From an uncultured Eubacterium sp. (GTDB lineage Bacteria; Bacillota; Clostridia; Lachnospirales; Lachnospiraceae): 14,921 nt of DNA. Where the stretch lies: contig CAJTZX010000071.1 of NCBI GenBank assembly GCA_910584345.1, positions 1-14,921 on the forward strand. The letters run 5' to 3'. Position 1 is the first letter of the stretch; every line of letters begins with the position of its first letter. Both the position numbers and the translations under genes were made by a program. Shown piece by piece: positions 12,746 to 14,921 of this stretch. The notes under the pieces are model-generated. The model searched no databases and was not told the DNA's origin. It saw only the letters and a program-made list of their open reading frames with translations.

Positions 12746-14023
12746 ATGGTAAAAGCAGTAGTAGGTGCGAACTGGGGAGACGAAGGGAAAGGTAAGATAA
12801 CGGACATGCTGGCAGAACATGCTGATATTATTGTCCGTTTTCAGGGAGGAGCAAATGCAGGGCATACGATTAAAAACCATTATGGAAAATTTTCGCTGCA
12901 CACGCTTCCGTCCGGTGTTTTTTATGGTCATACAACAAGTGTCATAGGAAATGGAGTAGCATTAGACATCCGTAAATTGTTTCAGGAAGTCGGCTCTATT
13001 GTAAAACAGGGAGTCCCACAGCCTCAAATTCTTGTTTCAGATCGGGCGCAGATCGTAATGTCTTACCATGTACTGTTCGATCAATATGAAGAGGAGCGGC
13101 TTGGCAGCAAATCATTCGGTTCTACCAAGTCCGGTATTGCACCGTTTTTTTCGGATAAATATGCAAAGATTGGCTTTCAGGTAAGTGAACTGTTTGATGA
13201 AGATCTGCTTTTAGAAAAGACAGTACGTGTCTGCGAGATTAAAAATGTGCAGCTAGAGCATCTTTATCATAAGCCGCTGCTAAAAGCCGATGATCTCATG
13301 ACAGAATTACAGGAATACAGGCAGATGGTGGAGCCGTATGTTACAGATGTCTCTGCTTATTTGCATCAGGCATTAAAAGAAGGGAAAACAGTCCTGTTGG
13401 AAGGCCAGCTTGGTACGTTAAGAGACCCGGATCATGGTATTTATCCAATGGTCACCTCATCCCCTACCTTAGCAGGCTATGGAGCAATAGGCGCCGGAAT
13501 ACCGCCATATGAGATTCAGCAGGTAATTACAGTGTGCAAAGCTTATTCCAGTCAGGTAGGCGCCGGAGCATTTGTCAGTGAGATTTTTGGAGATGAAGCG
13601 GACGAATTAAGAAACCGCGGGGGAGATGGCGGTGAATATGGTGCAACAACAGGACGTCCGCGCAGAGTCGGATGGTTTGACTGTGTGGCAAGCAAATATG
13701 GTTGCCGTTTGCAGGGTACAACAGATGTAGCATTTACCGTATTGGACGTGCTTGGATATCTGGACGAGATTCCTGTATGTGTCGGATATGACATCGAAGG
13801 TGAAATAACGACGGAATTTCCGACTACGGCAAAGCTGCAGAAGGCAAAAGCGGTATATAAGAAGCTGCCGGGATGGAAATGTGATATCACAGGCATTAAA
13901 AAATATGAAGAATTGCCGGAAAACTGCCGTAAATATATAGAATTTATAGAATCTCAGATTGAATATCCGATTACGATGATTTCAAATGGGCCGTCCAGGA
14001 CGGATATTATCAAACGTCAATAG
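12746..14023 (+). CDS. purA: Adenylosuccinate synthetase (divergent type)
   Basis: PurA joins IMP and aspartate using GTP, the first committed step to AMP. The 425 residues are full length. Landmarks are the P-loop-like VVGANWGDEGKGKITDML, the GGANAGHTI segment, LHTLPSGVFYGHTTSVIGNG, LLEGQLGTLRDPDHGIYPMV with TSSPTLAGYGAIGAG, and ATTGRPRRVGWFDCVAS, ending PITMISNGPSRTDII. Several usual blocks are altered: GAQGTLLD is GQLGTLRD, and the GTTGRGIGPAYEDK block reads GSTKSGIAPFFSDK. This suggests a distinct PurA subclade rather than loss of function. The start is ATG 12746, eight bases after AGGAGGT; TTG 12743 is too close. The HAD gene follows after 34 bases. Confidence 0.97.
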   Translation: MVKAVVGANWGDEGKGKITDMLAEHADIIVRFQGGANAGHTIKNHYGKFSLHTLPSGVFYGHTTSVIGNGVALDIRKLFQEVGSIVKQGVPQPQILVSDRAQIVMSYHVLFDQYEEERLGSKSFGSTKSGIAPFFSDKYAKIGFQVSELFDEDLLLEKTVRVCEIKNVQLEHLYHKPLLKADDLMTELQEYRQMVEPYVTDVSAYLHQALKEGKTVLLEGQLGTLRDPDHGIYPMVTSSPTLAGYGAIGAGIPPYEIQQVITVCKAYSSQVGAGAFVSEIFGDEADELRNRGGDGGEYGATTGRPRRVGWFDCVASKYGCRLQGTTDVAFTVLDVLGYLDEIPVCVGYDIEGEITTEFPTTAKLQKAKAVYKKLPGWKCDITGIKKYEELPENCRKYIEFIESQIEYPITMISNGPSRTDIIKRQ

Positions 14024-14057
14024 ACTGGTAATATAGAGAGATTGAGGATTGCAGATC

Positions 14058-14660
14058 ATGAAAAATATAATTTTAGATGTGGGAATGGTACTCGTTGATT
14101 TCTGCTGGGAAGACTTGTTAAAACAGTTGGGTATTACAGGAGAAGCTTTTGAAGCAGTAGCAGATGCTACTGTACGTACGCAGGATTGGAATGAATATGA
14201 CCGCAGTACCAAACAGGATGAAGAGATATTGAGAGGTTTTATAGAAAATGCGCCGGATTACAGACAGCAGATTCAGCTTTTTTGGGATCATATGTCTGGA
14301 ATGATTCAGCAGTATCCATATGCAAAATCTTGGATGAAGTCATTGAAAGAAAGTGGTTATGACGTTTATATTTTGTCAAATTATGCCAGAAGGACGTATG
14401 AGCTTACGAAAGAAGAGGGGCTTAGTTTTCTGCCTCTGGCAGATGGAGCTGTGTTTTCCTTTGAGACAGGGCATATTAAGCCTGAAAAGGAGATTTATCA
14501 CGTAATTATGGATAAATACGGGCTTTTGCCAAAAGAATGCGTGTTTATCGATGATAATGCGGCGAATCTTGTTTATCCGAAAGAGCTCGGATGGAGTACG
14601 ATTCAGTTTCATAATTTTGTACAGGTGAAGGAAGAACTTCATGTGCTTGGTGTACAGTAG
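14058..14660 (+). CDS. HAD-superfamily hydrolase (YihX-like)
   Basis: The 200-residue protein is a haloacid-dehalogenase-type phosphatase. Motif I is LDVGMVLVDF with nucleophile D7; as in YihX-type proteins the usual second Asp is replaced by Gly. Motif II is VYILSNYARR, the motif III lysine is in GHIKPEKEIYHVIM, and motif IV is CVFIDDNAANL. A helical cap lies between residues about 15 and 85. Such enzymes usually dephosphorylate sugar phosphates or nucleotides; the substrate is unknown. The start is ATG 14058, ten bases after GAGG; an earlier TTG at 14049 lies on top of that site. It probably shares the purA transcript, which hints at a link with nucleotide metabolism, though this is inference. 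Confidence 0.9.
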   Translation: MKNIILDVGMVLVDFCWEDLLKQLGITGEAFEAVADATVRTQDWNEYDRSTKQDEEILRGFIENAPDYRQQIQLFWDHMSGMIQQYPYAKSWMKSLKESGYDVYILSNYARRTYELTKEEGLSFLPLADGAVFSFETGHIKPEKEIYHVIMDKYGLLPKECVFIDDNAANLVYPKELGWSTIQFHNFVQVKEELHVLGVQ

Positions 14661-14666
14661 TGTCAA

Positions 14667-14694
14667 TTGAATTATAAAGTAAACATGGTACAAT
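14667..14694 (+). promoter_or_regulatory. Promoter for the gene entering at the right edge
   Basis: TTGAAT (14667-14672), a 16-base spacer and TACAAT (14689-14694) with an upstream TG (TGGTACAAT, an extended -10). Confidence 0.65.
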
Positions 14695-14719
14695 TTTAGC
14701 AGAAACGAGGAATACTAAA

Positions 14720-14921
14720 ATAGAAAAAAGAAAGATGGTTACTCCGGACGATATTACGACTGCTTTGAAGGATATCGGTCTCCGAAAAGTGCAGACTGTT
14801 ATGGTGCATACATCGTTGAGTAGCCTGGGTTATGTGTGTGGTGGCGCACAGTCAGTTATTGAAGCATTCAAAGCAGATTTTTTACCGCTGCCACAGGGAC
14901 GGACAAAGCCGCAAAAACACT
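14720..14921 (+). pseudogene. Aminoglycoside 3-N-acetyltransferase-like gene, partial and probably broken
   Basis: The frame reads KMVTPDDITTALKDIGLRKV, then QTVMVHTSLSSLGYVCGGAQ and SVIEA, the N-terminal hallmark of the AAC(3)/YokD family, which transfers acetyl from acetyl-CoA to an aminoglycoside or another amine. The expected start, nine bases after GAGG (14707-14710), is ATA (14720-14722), not ATG; the next ATG is 14735 without a good site. After VIEA (about 14865) no frame continues the usual LLEVVG..GTLMMPTQSW block. The bases instead give FKADFLPLPQGRTKPQKH in frame, suggesting a deletion or frameshift. The gene runs off the window, so the status is provisional and resistance should not be inferred. 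Confidence 0.6.

Overview
The window looks like a chromosomal segment of a Gram-positive, moderately AT-rich clostridial bacterium, most likely a Lachnospiraceae. This rests on strong AGGAGG-type ribosome binding sites, TTGACA/TATAAT-type promoters often with an extended -10, a CIRCE operator ahead of groES, and the sequence flavour of AlaS, GroEL, PurA, DegV and PdxT. No database search was possible; family names come from reading motifs.

Left part (about 1-4010) is an accessory, decaying region. After the tail and terminator of an unseen gene come, on the minus strand, a TetR C-terminal fragment fused to a LysR fragment that carries an internal frameshifting deletion. On the plus strand follow an unrecognised fragment, an N-terminally truncated glutamate 5-kinase (proB), a coding-like scrap, an intact-looking pyridoxamine-phosphate-oxidase/Nim-like gene, a small broken ORF, an intact HD-domain gene, a pdxS with a nonsense codon and a large in-frame internal deletion, and a complete pdxT. 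PdxT is therefore left here without a working PdxS partner.

Middle part (about 4185-8530): a minus-strand protein made of two tandem homologous domains; a strong promoter followed by a 166-bp MITE-like palindromic element bounded by CTAG; a 52-residue single-membrane-segment protein; alaS; a terminator; and a convergent XRE-type regulator. The MITE sits inside the inferred leader of the small-gene/alaS transcript.

Right part (about 8600-14921) is ordinary housekeeping sequence with some unusual intergenic DNA. It holds a small unknown gene divergent from the XRE regulator, the groES-groEL operon (perfect CIRCE, and a seven-copy 16-bp tandem repeat between the two genes), degV with its own promoter, and purA followed by a HAD hydrolase. 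Between the purA promoter and its ribosome binding site lies an intrinsic terminator with a possible antiterminator, suggesting attenuation. The window ends in the start of an aminoglycoside 3-N-acetyltransferase-like gene that has ATA where the start codon is expected and loses family resemblance after about 45 residues.

I did not find a clear new multi-gene system. The most noteworthy items are the purA leader, the 16-bp repeat array in groESL, the MITE in the alaS leader, the two-domain repeat protein, and the repeated pattern of gene remnants joined at short homologies.
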